Shown here in pieces: positions 24,761 to 32,705 of a stretch of 64,000 nt of DNA. Numbering within the stretch: the first letter of the stretch is position 1; each line of letters starts with the position of its first letter. This DNA is from Kineosporia aurantiaca JCM 3230 (GTDB lineage Bacteria; Actinomycetota; Actinomycetes; Actinomycetales; Kineosporiaceae), in the NCBI GenBank assembly GCA_000719025.1, contig JODP01000016.1:1-64000 (forward strand). The letters are read 5' to 3'. The notes below the pieces were generated by a model. The model was not told the DNA's origin. It worked only from the letters and a program-made list of their open reading frames with translations, and made no database searches. The position numbers were made by a program, and so were the translations under genes.

Positions 24761-24970
24761 CTAAGGACGCTCGTGGGCGCCGATCGTGCCGAGCGTCAGG
24801 GCGATGACCCGGTCACCTTCGCGTTCGGCGGTCAGGCGCTGCCCGGGTCTCAGGTGCCGGAGACCGCTGTGGGCGAGCGCGGAAGCGTCGAAGGGCAGCA
24901 CGTCGCCGGAATCGGTGAGGACGGACCCGGACCCGGTCTCCGGGTCGAAGCGGTACACGGTGGCCTGCAC
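24761..24970 (-). CDS. Small cold-shock-like (OB-fold) protein
   Basis: A 69-residue protein whose pattern TVYRFDPETGSGSVLTDSG, then LPFDASAL, HLRPGQRL and VIALTLGTI mimics the five strands of a cold-shock domain. The usual aromatic RNA-binding motifs are degenerate, so nucleic-acid binding is uncertain. Small proteins of this kind are common in Actinobacteria; no function is known to me. It starts at GTG 24970, with TAGGCT on the minus strand ending exactly 6 nt upstream, so its mRNA is probably leaderless. The stop lies 4 nt past the murA terminator's T run. It could be the last gene after cofC, but the good private -10 box argues for independent expression. Confidence 0.65.
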   Translation of the reverse strand: MQATVYRFDPETGSGSVLTDSGDVLPFDASALAHSGLRHLRPGQRLTAEREGDRVIALTLGTIGAHERP

Positions 24971-24976
24971 CCGGTC

Positions 24977-24982
24977 AGCCTA
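24977..24982 (-). promoter_or_regulatory. -10 box of the small cold-shock-like gene
   Basis: TAGGCT on the minus strand, 6 nt before GTG 24970. Confidence 0.5.
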
Positions 24983-25109
24983 GGGGAGTCTCAGCTCGGC
25001 CCTCGGGCAGAGCCCGCCCACCCGGGAAGACAGGACGGGGGTAGTGAAAGGTTGAGGCCGGTGCGGTGCGGAATGCGATGACAGGCCGCGCAGCTGAAGT
25101 TCGAGCAGC

Positions 25110-25736
25110 TCAGCCGACGAACGACAACGTGCGTTTCCCCAGCCCAAGCCCCCGCGCCGCCTCCAGATCGGCCTGCGTGTCCACGTCCCGCCGCAACCTC
25201 GGCAGGTCCAGATCCAGCCGCAGAGCCCCCGACTCGGCGTGCCGCCGGGCCGAGTCCGGGCCGAATGAGGGACGCATCGCCGAGGGGCGCAGGGCGGCCA
25301 ACAACACCGTGCCGACGTTGTCCGCGTCCGGAACGAAAACCATGGAGGGTGCAGCGTCGGAGCCGTCCGCAGCCGTTGTGAGCGCCTCCGAAGCGCGCTG
25401 AAGCGCCGAATCCAGGTCTGCGGGACGTAGAGACGGCAGATCGCCCAGCAGGACGGCACAGGGCCGGTCAAGGCCGCGCAGGCCGTCCTCGATCGCCGCC
25501 GGCAGACCGGAGCCGGGCCGGGACTCACCCCGGACCAGCGCCCCGGCATCGCGGGCGTCGGCCGCCAGCAACGGATCGGCGGTGACCACCACGACCGTCT
25601 CCACCCGTTCGGCGGCCAGCACCGCGTCCAGGCAGTCGAGGGCGATCGCGGTGGCCAGGCCGGCCGGGGCGGAGAGCCGGGACTTGGCGTTCGGGCCGCC
25701 CTTGAACGGCAGCACCAGCGTCCACCGGTCAGTCAT
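25110..25736 (-). CDS. cofC: Phosphoenolpyruvate/2-phospholactate guanylyltransferase (F420 synthesis)
   Basis: A 208-residue nucleotidyltransferase that activates phosphoenolpyruvate (actinobacterial FbiD) or 2-phospholactate (CofC) with GTP for coenzyme F420 synthesis. The N-terminal LVLPFKGGPNAKSRLS is the nucleotide-binding motif with its conserved Lys, AVLLGDLPSLRPADL carries the metal Asp, and RRDVDTQADLEAARGLGLG is the usual C-terminal signature. ATG 25736 is the start. It is divergent from plsC. The other F420 genes (fbiA/B/C) are not in the window, so the host is presumed to have them elsewhere. Confidence 0.85.
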   Translation of the reverse strand: MTDRWTLVLPFKGGPNAKSRLSAPAGLATAIALDCLDAVLAAERVETVVVVTADPLLAADARDAGALVRGESRPGSGLPAAIEDGLRGLDRPCAVLLGDLPSLRPADLDSALQRASEALTTAADGSDAAPSMVFVPDADNVGTVLLAALRPSAMRPSFGPDSARRHAESGALRLDLDLPRLRRDVDTQADLEAARGLGLGKRTLSFVG

Positions 25737-25797
25737 GGGTCTGGAATCCGATCAGTTCGGGTACCGGGGCAGTGGGCACAACCGCGGCCGGGGGCGG

Positions 25798-25803
25798 CAA
25801 GAT
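25798..25803 (+). promoter_or_regulatory. Candidate -10 box of the small ORF before plsC
   Basis: CAAGAT is 6 nt before GTG 25810; GGCACA at 25775-25780 is a possible -35 with a 17-nt spacer. Confidence 0.4.
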
Positions 25804-25809
25804 GGACGG

Positions 25810-25986
25810 GTGACAGCCCGAGGGTTCGTGTCGGCTCCGAAAACGGCTCCAGAGATGGCTCCAGGTACGGCTCCAAGTACGGCTCCAGAAATGGCTCCAG
25901 GTACGGCTCCGGCGTCGGTGCCGGCGACGGTTACGACAACGGTGCATACGCTGAAGTCCCGCGTCCGGAAGGTGGAACCCAGGTGA
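25810..25986 (+). CDS. Small repeat-coded ORF coupled to plsC
   Basis: A possible 58-residue protein. Its middle consists of seven in-frame 12-nt repeats (GGCTCC starts every 12 nt from 25833 to 25905) that give x-Ala-Pro-x tetrapeptides, followed by a basic end (LKSRVRKVEPR). The stop TGA overlaps the GTG start of plsC (GTGA, 25983-25986), the usual sign of translational coupling. A CAAGAT -10 box 6 nt before its GTG would make the message leaderless, so ribosomes would have to translate this ORF to reach plsC, which lacks a strong site of its own. I know no homolog; whether the peptide itself does anything is unknown. Confidence 0.5.
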   Translation: MTARGFVSAPKTAPEMAPGTAPSTAPEMAPGTAPASVPATVTTTVHTLKSRVRKVEPR

Positions 25987-26741
25987 GGCTGCGGAGGATC
26001 GGGCCGGCGTACCGGCTGGCGGTGATCGTGCTGAAACCGGTTCTGTTGCTGGTCACCAAGAGGAACTGGCGGGGCGCCGAGAATCTTCCGGCCACCGGCG
26101 GGGTGATCACGGTGGCCAACCACGTCTCCTACGTCGATCCGCTCACGTTCGCGCACTTCGTCTACGCGGCGGGCCGGCTGCCCCGCTTCATGGCCAAGGA
26201 GAGCGTTTTCCGGCTGCCCCTGGTGGGTTGGGTGGTGCGCGGGGCCCAGCAGATCCCGGTGTACCGGGAGACGAAGGACGCAGGCGCAGCCTACTTGGCC
26301 GCGGTAGAAGCAGTGCAGCGCGGTGAGTGCGTCTCGTTCTTCCCAGAGGGCACGCTCACCCGCGACCCGGATCACTGGCCCATGCGGGGTAAGACCGGTG
26401 CCGTGCGGGTAGCGCTGGAAACCGGTGCTCCGGTGATCCCGATCGCCCAGTGGGGTGCGCACGAGATCCTGGCCCCGTACGCCAAAGTGCCTCATGTGTT
26501 TCCGCGTCATGAAATCACCGTGGTGGCCGGGCCTCCGGTCGACCTGAGCCGGTTCGCCGGGCAGCCGATCACCGTGCCCTTGCTGATCGAGGCCACCGAC
26601 CAGGTGATGGACGTGCTCACCGGCATGCTCGAGGAGATCCGCGGCCAGGCCGCTCCCGCGGTCCGGCACGACCCCCGGACCAGCGGGAAACCGCAGTTCG
26701 GCAATCCCAATGCGAAGAAACGGAAGAGGACGGACGGATGA
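25983..26741 (+). CDS. plsC: 1-acylglycerol-3-phosphate acyltransferase family protein
   Basis: A 252-residue membrane-associated acyltransferase that adds a second acyl chain to lysophosphatidate. The catalytic NHVSYVD (the NHx4D box) lies near residue 41 and FFPEGTLTRD near 120, both intact. IPVYRETKDAG between them fits the family. The last 25 residues are basic (NAKKRKRTDG). The start is GTG 25983, overlapping the upstream ORF stop. The stop overlaps the gpsA start (ATGA), so plsC and gpsA form a glycerolipid operon: GpsA makes glycerol 3-phosphate and PlsC acylates its product. Confidence 0.92.
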   Translation: MRLRRIGPAYRLAVIVLKPVLLLVTKRNWRGAENLPATGGVITVANHVSYVDPLTFAHFVYAAGRLPRFMAKESVFRLPLVGWVVRGAQQIPVYRETKDAGAAYLAAVEAVQRGECVSFFPEGTLTRDPDHWPMRGKTGAVRVALETGAPVIPIAQWGAHEILAPYAKVPHVFPRHEITVVAGPPVDLSRFAGQPITVPLLIEATDQVMDVLTGMLEEIRGQAAPAVRHDPRTSGKPQFGNPNAKKRKRTDG

Positions 26742-27739
26742 GCCGCGTCGCGGTGATGGGCACCGGATCCTGGGGCACCACGTTCGCGATGGTGCTCGCG
26801 GACGCCGGGGCCGAGGTGACGATGTGGGGCCGGCGGCCGGAGGTCTGCGCGGACATCGCCAAGCGCCACCAGAACCCGGACTACCTGCCCGGGCTCGACC
26901 TGCCGGAGGCGATCACCGCCGACCCGGACCCAGCGGTGGCCCTGGACGGCGCCGACATCGTGGTCCTGGCGGTGCCTTCGCAGACCCTGCGCGCGAACCT
27001 GACCGACTGGCGTCCTCTGCTGAACTCCTCGGCGGTGACGGTCAGCCTGATGAAAGGCGTTGAGGACGGCACGCTGCGGCGGATGAGCGAGGTGATCGCC
27101 GAGGTCCTCGGGATCGGGCCGGAGCGGATCACCGTGGTCTCCGGACCGAACCTGGCCTCCGAGATCGCCGCCCGCCAGCCCACCGCCACGGTGGTCGCCG
27201 GGATCGACCACGAGGCCGCCGAACTGGTCGCCGCGGCCTGCTGGGCGCCCTACTTCCGGCCCTACACCAACCACGACGTGATCGGCGTGGAACTCTCCGG
27301 AGCGATCAAGAACGTGATCGCGCTGGCCGTGGGCATGGTCGAGGGGATGGGGCTGGGGGACAACTCGAAGGCCTCGATCATCACCCGGGGACTGGCCGAG
27401 ATCACCCGTCTGGGGGTGGCTCTCGGCGCCGAGCCGGCCACCTTCGCGGGCCTGGCCGGGATGGGCGACCTGGTCGCCACCTGTGCCTCGCCGCTGTCCC
27501 GGAACCGCTCGTTCGGGGTGCACCTGGGGCAGGGGATGAGCGTCGGCGAGGTCGTGGCCATCACCAATCGCACCGCGGAGGGCGTGAAAAGCGCCGGGCC
27601 GATCCTCGGGCTGGCGCGGGCGCACGGGGTGGACATGCCGATCACCGAGGCGGTGACCGGGGTGGTGCGGGGCGAACTGCCGCTGTCCGAGCTGGCCGGC
27701 AGTCTGCTGTCGCGGCGGCGGAAGTCCGAGTTTTCCTAA
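26738..27739 (+). CDS. gpsA: Glycerol-3-phosphate dehydrogenase [NAD(P)+]
   Basis: A 333-residue cytoplasmic enzyme that reduces dihydroxyacetone phosphate to glycerol 3-phosphate for phospholipids. The N-terminal VAVMGTGSWGTTFAMVLADAG is the Rossmann motif. The catalytic Lys is in ELSGAIKNVIALAVGMVEG, and GLAGMGDLVATC with SRNRSFG forms the substrate site. Length is typical. ATG 26738 shares four bases with the plsC stop and follows GAAGAGGA in the plsC tail. The downstream palindromic element probably ends transcription. Confidence 0.96.
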   Translation: MSRVAVMGTGSWGTTFAMVLADAGAEVTMWGRRPEVCADIAKRHQNPDYLPGLDLPEAITADPDPAVALDGADIVVLAVPSQTLRANLTDWRPLLNSSAVTVSLMKGVEDGTLRRMSEVIAEVLGIGPERITVVSGPNLASEIAARQPTATVVAGIDHEAAELVAAACWAPYFRPYTNHDVIGVELSGAIKNVIALAVGMVEGMGLGDNSKASIITRGLAEITRLGVALGAEPATFAGLAGMGDLVATCASPLSRNRSFGVHLGQGMSVGEVVAITNRTAEGVKSAGPILGLARAHGVDMPITEAVTGVVRGELPLSELAGSLLSRRRKSEFS

Positions 27740-27752
27740 GGCAACTACACGA

Positions 27753-27828
27753 ATTGGGGTCCCCCGGCCCCAGAGGGCCGGGAGGTGCCCCCAGCCGGTC
27801 AGCCCGCGGGCTGACCAGCGTCCCCAAT
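27753..27828. repeat. Compound palindrome (three-stem element) between convergent genes
   Basis: An outer stem ATTGGGG (27753-27759) pairs with CCCCAAT (27822-27828). Inside are two hairpins: CCCGGCCC/GGGCCGGG (27763-27782) and the perfect 20-bp palindrome GGTCAGCCCGCGGGCTGACC (27797-27816). Together they can fold as a three-way junction. It lacks a T run. It lies between gpsA and the trans-sulfuration gene and may act as a two-way terminator or be a REP/MITE-like element. Confidence 0.65.
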
Positions 27829-27841
27829 GCTGTGGGTCGGG

Positions 27842-29002
27842 TCAGAGAACAGCAGCCTCGAGAGCCTGCTGCAGGTCGTTCCACAGGTCGTCCACATCCT
27901 CGATGCCGACCGACAGGCGGATCAGCGACTCGGGCACGAGAACCGACTCGCCGCCGTGCCGGCGGCGCCGTTCCAGGGTCGACTCCACGCCTCCGAGACT
28001 GGTGGTATGCGTCCACAGACGGACGTTCGCGCACACCCGCTCGGCCTGCTCGGCCGACTGTCCCACCAACTCGAACGACAGCATCGCGCCGAAACCACGC
28101 ATCTGGGCGAGGGCCCGCTGGTGGCCGGGATGGCTGGACAGGCCCGGGTACCGCACCTGGGAGACCGCCGGGTGATCGCCCAGCCGGCGGGCCAGTTCGG
28201 CGGCGTTCGCGCTCGCCCGCTCGATCCGGACCGCGAGCGTGCGCATCCCGCGCAGCGCCAGCCAGGCCTCCATCGGACCGGGGATCGCCCCGTTGATCGT
28301 GCGGTGACCGAGCAGGCGTCCGTACAGATCGTTCTCCGGATCCGGCTCGGTGACCACGATCCCGAGCAGCACGTCCGAGTGCCCGCTCAGGTACTTCGTC
28401 GCCGCGTGCACCACCAGGTGCGCTCCGAGTGACAGCGGTTGCTGGAGAAGCGGCGTGGCGAAGGTGTTGTCGACCGCGCTCAGCACCCCGCCCTGCCGGG
28501 CCGCGGCCAGGATCGTCGGCAGGTCCGCCACGTCCATCATCGGATTCGACGGGCTCTCCAGCACGATCAGGTCCGCCCCGTCCAGCGCGGCCAGCACGGC
28601 CTCGGTGTCGGCCTGCGGCACCGGGCGGACCCGGATCCGGCCCGCCGCTTCGAGTTCACGCGCCAGTTGCGAGGTTCCGGAATAGGGCGTGTCCGGGATC
28701 ACCACCGTGCCGCCGAGCGGGACCAGCGCGAACACCGCCGAGATCGCCGCCATCCCCGAGCCGAACGCCAGGGCCGGCCCGCCCTCGAGGGCGCCGACCG
28801 TGTCCTCCAGCGCGGTCCAGGTCGGGTTGCCCCAGCGGCCGTAGCCCAGATCGCCCGGCTGCGGGGCGAAATCGGACGCGGTGTAGGTCGAGGTCAGTAC
28901 CACCGGCACGTTCAGCGGCTGGTTCGGGGTGGCCGGCGGGCGGCCCGCGGTGACCACCACGGTCGCGGAAGCCAGGTCGCCCAAGGTCGAGTCGTCGCTC
29001 AT
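27842..29002 (-). CDS. Trans-sulfuration PLP enzyme (cystathionine gamma-synthase/lyase family)
   Basis: A 386-residue Cys/Met-metabolism PLP enzyme. The PLP Lys is in HAATKYLSGHSDVLLG (near residue 190), and the SGMAAISAVFALV phosphate-binding loop lies near 75. YGRWGNPTWTALE is the family's N-terminal signature. Sequence alone does not separate cystathionine gamma-lyase, gamma-synthase and O-acetylhomoserine-type enzymes. ATG 29002 follows a TACGCT box by 6 nt, predicting a leaderless mRNA. It is divergent from ddl; the gene commonly sits here in actinomycete gpsA-ddl regions. Confidence 0.9.
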   Translation of the reverse strand: MSDDSTLGDLASATVVVTAGRPPATPNQPLNVPVVLTSTYTASDFAPQPGDLGYGRWGNPTWTALEDTVGALEGGPALAFGSGMAAISAVFALVPLGGTVVIPDTPYSGTSQLARELEAAGRIRVRPVPQADTEAVLAALDGADLIVLESPSNPMMDVADLPTILAAARQGGVLSAVDNTFATPLLQQPLSLGAHLVVHAATKYLSGHSDVLLGIVVTEPDPENDLYGRLLGHRTINGAIPGPMEAWLALRGMRTLAVRIERASANAAELARRLGDHPAVSQVRYPGLSSHPGHQRALAQMRGFGAMLSFELVGQSAEQAERVCANVRLWTHTTSLGGVESTLERRRRHGGESVLVPESLIRLSVGIEDVDDLWNDLQQALEAAVL

Positions 29003-29008
29003 CGGGCC

Positions 29009-29014
29009 AGCGTA
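29009..29014 (-). promoter_or_regulatory. -10 box of the trans-sulfuration gene
   Basis: TACGCT on the minus strand ends 6 nt before ATG 29002. Confidence 0.5.
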
Positions 29015-29021
29015 GGGCGTG

Positions 29022-29049
29022 TTCGGACGACTACTGCGGGGGGTACCCT
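29022..29049 (+). promoter_or_regulatory. Candidate ddl promoter
   Basis: TTCGGA (29022-29027), a 16-nt spacer and TACCCT (29044-29049), 8 nt before ATG 29058. It faces the promoter of the divergent gene. Confidence 0.45.
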
Positions 29050-29057
29050 CGCCGGTC

Positions 29058-30188
29058 ATGGACGAGATTCAGTCGGTCGGGAACGCCCGCAAGACCCGGG
29101 TGGCCGTGCTCTTCGGGGGACGTTCGAGTGAGCACGCGGTCAGCTGCGCCACCGCCTCGTCGGTGCTCAGCGCGATCGACCGCGACCTGTACGACGTCAT
29201 CCCGATCGGCGTGACCCGCTCCGGCCGCTGGGTGCTGGCCGCCGACGACCCGGACCGCTGGGCGCTTTCGGCCGGGGTCCTGCCCGAGGTGAAGGACGGC
29301 GACGGGCCCGGCGTGATCGCTCCGCTGGAGACCGGCGACCGCTCGCTCCAGATCCTCGAGCCCGGGCAGGTTCCCCGCGAGCTCGGCGAGGTGGACGTGG
29401 TGTTCCCGTTACTGCACGGGCCCTTCGGGGAGGACGGGACGGTCCAGGGGCTGCTCGAGCTGACCGACACCCGGTACGTCGGGGCCGGGGTGCTGGCCTC
29501 GGCAGCGAGCATGGACAAGGCCGCGATGAAGGTGATGCTGGCCGGTTCGGGGCTGCCGATCGGCGAGTATCTGGTGGTCCGGCCGGGGCAGTGGCAGCGC
29601 GACCCGGACGCGGTGCGGGACGACGTCGAGGAGCTCGGCTGGCCGGTCTTCGTGAAGCCGGCCCGGGCCGGCTCCAGCGTCGGGATCAGCAAGGTGAACG
29701 GCCCGGAGGAACTGGACGCGGCGATCGCCGAGGCGCTGCGGCACGACCGCAAGCTGGTGATCGAGGCGATGGTCACCGGTCGCGAGATCGAGTGCGGGGT
29801 GCTCCAGGCCGCCGACGGCAGCACCGCCACCAGCCTGCCCGCCGAGATCGAGGTGCTCGAGGGGCACGACTTCTACGACTTCACCGCGAAGTACCTGGAC
29901 GAGTCGGCCCGGCTGAGCTGCCCGGCCGATCTGCCGGACGCGGTCACCGCCCGGGTGCGCGAGCTGGCCGCGCGCACCTTCGAGGCGATGAACTGCGAGG
30001 GCCTGGCCCGGGTCGACTTCTTCGTCGAGCCGGACGGCAACGTCGTGGTCAACGAGATCAACACGATGCCGGGCTTCACCAGCAAGTCGATGTATCCGCG
30101 GATGTGGGCGGTGACCGGGCTGGAGTACCCGGAGCTGATCGACCGGCTGCTGCGCACCGCGCTGGCCCGGCCGACCGGGCTGCGTTAG
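29058..30188 (+). CDS. ddl: D-alanine--D-alanine ligase
   Basis: A 376-residue ATP-grasp ligase that makes the D-Ala-D-Ala end of peptidoglycan precursors. VAVLFGGRSSEHAVS is the N-terminal substrate motif with its conserved Glu and Ser. LLHGPFGEDGTVQGLLE follows near residue 118, and FVKPARAGSSVGISKV is the ATP-binding part. RVDFFVEPDGNVVVNEINTM carries the metal ligands. The start is ATG 29058, with a -10 box 8 nt upstream. The stop (30186-30188) overlaps the stop of the convergent DUF3515 gene. Confidence 0.96.
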   Translation: MDEIQSVGNARKTRVAVLFGGRSSEHAVSCATASSVLSAIDRDLYDVIPIGVTRSGRWVLAADDPDRWALSAGVLPEVKDGDGPGVIAPLETGDRSLQILEPGQVPRELGEVDVVFPLLHGPFGEDGTVQGLLELTDTRYVGAGVLASAASMDKAAMKVMLAGSGLPIGEYLVVRPGQWQRDPDAVRDDVEELGWPVFVKPARAGSSVGISKVNGPEELDAAIAEALRHDRKLVIEAMVTGREIECGVLQAADGSTATSLPAEIEVLEGHDFYDFTAKYLDESARLSCPADLPDAVTARVRELAARTFEAMNCEGLARVDFFVEPDGNVVVNEINTMPGFTSKSMYPRMWAVTGLEYPELIDRLLRTALARPTGLR

Positions 30189-30697
30189 CCGGCGGTCGGG
30201 GTCGGGGCGGTGTCGTCCAGGTCCAGACAGCGGTTCTGGGTCTGCTTGAGTGCGGACACCGCCTTGTCCAGATCGACCAGGGCCCCGGTGGCCTGGCTGC
30301 GTTCCACCGAACTGGGCACTCGGACCTGCACAGCCGGGGTACGGCCGTAGGTCAGGAACGTGTAGCTCTTCGTGTCGTCGGTGATTACCCAACACACGTT
30401 GTTGACCGCGAACGCCTTGTCGGGGGTTGGCCCCGTTGCGGCGGCTCCGCACGTCATCGAGATCGCCGGGTCACCCCAAGTAGCGATGCCCTGAGGCTCC
30501 TGCGCGGTGTTCCGCGCCTTGGAGAGCACCGTCTTGGGCAGATGGTCGAGCAGCGTTGTGCAGGCCGCGTCCGAGGCGTTGGGGCCCGCAGTGAGTTTCC
30601 CGGTGCCGGCGTCCGAGGACGACGAGCAGCCGGCCAGGGCCAGCAGCGCCATCGGCACAGCGATCAGGGCCCGGCGCCGAGGCCGGACCCTGACCAT
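30185..30697 (-). CDS. DUF3515 lipoprotein
   Basis: A 170-residue predicted lipoprotein. The N-terminus is basic (VRVRPRRRALI), then hydrophobic, ending in the lipobox LALAGC followed by Ser-rich sequence, so it should be lipid-anchored outside the membrane. The mature part has a pair-rich pattern of Cys (ACTTLL, MTCGAA, NVCWVI, RCLDL) that fits DUF3515, a family restricted to Actinobacteria with no known function. ATG 30697 was chosen because GGAG lies 9 nt upstream; ATG 30724 would add nine residues. It follows the Lrp-like gene closely, so the two are probably cotranscribed. Confidence 0.85.
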   Translation of the reverse strand: MVRVRPRRRALIAVPMALLALAGCSSSSDAGTGKLTAGPNASDAACTTLLDHLPKTVLSKARNTAQEPQGIATWGDPAISMTCGAAATGPTPDKAFAVNNVCWVITDDTKSYTFLTYGRTPAVQVRVPSSVERSQATGALVDLDKAVSALKQTQNRCLDLDDTAPTPTAG

Positions 30698-30728
30698 CGG
30701 TACTTCTCCGCCGACCGCGCGCATCAGC

Positions 30729-30962
30729 TCACATCTTCACAACGGTGCAGGTGAGCGTGCGGGTGATGCCCTTCACGTCCTGGATCTTGGCGATCACGCC
30801 CTGGCCGAGCTCGTCGACCGACGGCGCCTCGATCCGGGCGATGACGTCATAGGGACCGGTGACGTCCTCGGCGAGGGTGACCCCCGGGATCTGCGCGATC
30901 TCGGTGACGATCGAGGTCGAACGGCCGACCTCGGTCTGGATCAAGATGTAAGCCTGCACCAC
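30729..30962 (-). CDS. Stand-alone Lrp/AsnC ligand-binding domain protein
   Basis: A 77-residue protein made only of the RAM effector domain of Lrp regulators: VQAYILIQTEVGRSTSIVTE, then GVTLAEDVTGPYDVIARIEA and GITRTLTCTVVKM. No DNA-binding domain is present. Such proteins form ring-like oligomers that bind amino acids, and might modulate full-length Lrp proteins by mixed assembly (inference). Of three consecutive GTG codons (30965, 30962, 30959) the middle one gives the usual family length. AGGAGA lies just upstream. It is the first gene of a two-gene unit with the DUF3515 lipoprotein. Confidence 0.85.
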   Translation of the reverse strand: MVQAYILIQTEVGRSTSIVTEIAQIPGVTLAEDVTGPYDVIARIEAPSVDELGQGVIAKIQDVKGITRTLTCTVVKM

Positions 30963-31105
30963 CACGTGTTTCTCCTGTCCGAACTGCCTGAGGGTCTCCA
31001 GGCTCCACGGTGCGGGCCGACTCAGACATTGGGCGGTCACGCTACCGTGTCGATCCACAGCCAGAGCAGTGGGTTCGGCGGATCTTGTCTTCAGGCTGCC
31101 GGGGA

Positions 31106-32125
31106 ATGAGGATGGAATTGCGTACGTCCGGGGAGGAACCGGATCGTTTCGGCCCGTCCATCGGCACGCTGGGTGAGGATCCCCTCGTTGCCGGGGTGAT
31201 CGATCGTTACCCGTCCGCGCCCTGGCTCACGGTCGGGCCGGGCGACGATGCAGCAGTTCTCGACCTGACCGGTGGCTGGGCCGGGCCCCTGATCGCGTGC
31301 ACCGACACGGTCGTCGAGGGTCAGGACTTCCTGCGTAAGTGGTCAACAGCCCGTGACATCGGGATCAAGGTGGCGGCCCAGAACTTCGCCGACGTCGCGG
31401 CCATGGGTGGCAGGCCTCACACCCTGCTGGTGAGCCTCACCACTCCCGCAGATGTCCCGGCCTCCTGGGCGCACGAGCTCGCCGACGGACTGGCCGCGGA
31501 GTGCACCCGGGCCGGTGCCGTGGTCGCCGGCGGCGATGTCTCGGCCGGCTCCGAGATCGTGGTCACTGGCACCGCCCTGGGAACTCTGGTCACGCCCCAG
31601 GCCGTCCTGCGCTCCGGCGCCTCACCCGGCGATGTGATTGCTCTTGCCGGTGGCGTCGGGCGATCGGGCGCCGGCTGGGCGCTGCTGCGTTCCGGCTTCT
31701 CTTCTACTGATCCGGTCCTGGCCGCCCTGGTGGGTGAGCACCGGGCCCCTGTTCCGCCCTATACCGCGGGGGTGGAGGCCGCCCTGGCCGGTGCGAGCGC
31801 GATGATCGACACCAGCGACGGCCTGGTCCGCGACGCCACCCGCATCGCCGTCGCCTCCAAGGTCGTCCTCGACCTGGCCCCTTCCGCCCTGAGCCCTTCC
31901 CTCGACCTCCTGCACGCGGCCGAGTTCCTGAAGGTGGGGCGGGCCGGGGCTCAGGACTGGGTGCTCACCGGCGGCGAGGACCACGCCCTCCTCGCTTGCT
32001 TCCCGCCTTCCGCCGTCCTGCCGGCGTCTTTCCAGGTGATCGGCGAGGTGCGAGCGGGCGATCCGGGAGTCTGGTTCGGCGGTGAGCCGTTCCGGGGTGA
32101 GGGCGGCTGGACCCATTGGACCTGA
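31106..32125 (+). CDS. thiL: Thiamine-monophosphate kinase
   Basis: A 339-residue enzyme that phosphorylates thiamine monophosphate to the active cofactor thiamine diphosphate. Metal/ATP motifs are present in order: GPGDDAAVLD near residue 43, DTVVEGQDF near 67, NFADVAAMGG near 94, and DTSDGLVRDA near 235. The start ATG 31106 (or ATG 31112) gives an N-terminus with the family's GTLGEDPLVAGVIDR. It is divergent from the Lrp-like gene and convergent with rpmB across a perfect terminator. ThiL supplies the cofactor used, among others, by IlvB in this window. Confidence 0.93.
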   Translation: MRMELRTSGEEPDRFGPSIGTLGEDPLVAGVIDRYPSAPWLTVGPGDDAAVLDLTGGWAGPLIACTDTVVEGQDFLRKWSTARDIGIKVAAQNFADVAAMGGRPHTLLVSLTTPADVPASWAHELADGLAAECTRAGAVVAGGDVSAGSEIVVTGTALGTLVTPQAVLRSGASPGDVIALAGGVGRSGAGWALLRSGFSSTDPVLAALVGEHRAPVPPYTAGVEAALAGASAMIDTSDGLVRDATRIAVASKVVLDLAPSALSPSLDLLHAAEFLKVGRAGAQDWVLTGGEDHALLACFPPSAVLPASFQVIGEVRAGDPGVWFGGEPFRGEGGWTHWT

Positions 32126-32159
32126 GGTCCCCCTCCCCAAGAGCTATGGGCAAAACAGC

Positions 32160-32196
32160 GACCGCCGGTCAGTCCGAGGTGGACTGACCGGCGGTC
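32160..32196. terminator. Bidirectional terminator between thiL and rpmB
   Basis: A perfect 16-bp stem, GACCGCCGGTCAGTCC with GGACTGACCGGCGGTC around GAGGT. AAAAC on the thiL side reads GTTTT for the minus strand. Confidence 0.9.
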
Positions 32197-32211
32197 GGTG
32201 AAGCTGCTGGG

Positions 32212-32397
32212 TCAGCGAGCGACCTTGCCGGCCTTCAGGCAGGACGTGCAGACGTTGACGCGCTGCGGCGTGCCGCCGATGGTGGTGCGGACCCGCTGGA
32301 TGTTCGGGTTCCAGCGACGCTTCGTCCGGCGGTGCGAGTGCGAGACGCTGTAGCCGAAGCCCGGTCCCTTCTGGCAGACGTCGCAGGTGGCGGCCAC
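32212..32397 (-). CDS. rpmB: 50S ribosomal protein L28
   Basis: A 61-residue L28. It carries two Cys pairs (CDVCQKG at residues 5-8 and CTSCLKAG near 50), so this is the zinc-binding form. RRWNPNIQRVR is the usual rRNA-binding core. The start is GTG 32397, preceded by GGAGAT. Zinc-free L28 paralogs often exist elsewhere under zinc limitation; none is seen in the window. Confidence 0.96.
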   Translation of the reverse strand: MAATCDVCQKGPGFGYSVSHSHRRTKRRWNPNIQRVRTTIGGTPQRVNVCTSCLKAGKVAR

Positions 32398-32705
32398 GGT
32401 GATCTCCTGAGATATCGAACTGGTTGCTTACTGAATGCTGGGTGCGGGCGGTCTGATCTGCTGGTCCGGCGGTGCCGGGGGCAGTCGCGGACAGCGATGA
32501 CCTACCACGCTCACGAGCAGAGTAGCCGAACGCGTGGTCGCATCCCAAACCGGAGCCCGGTGGCGTCGCCCGTGCCCGGTGACGGGAGGCGGGGTAGCGG
32601 TGCCGGGATCAGGTGAACGATACGTGAATGGCAGGTGCCCCGGAACGCCGGATACTGTCCGGTTGAGGGCCGATGGGCCAGAGGGCGGAGGGTGAAGGGG
32701 ATGCG

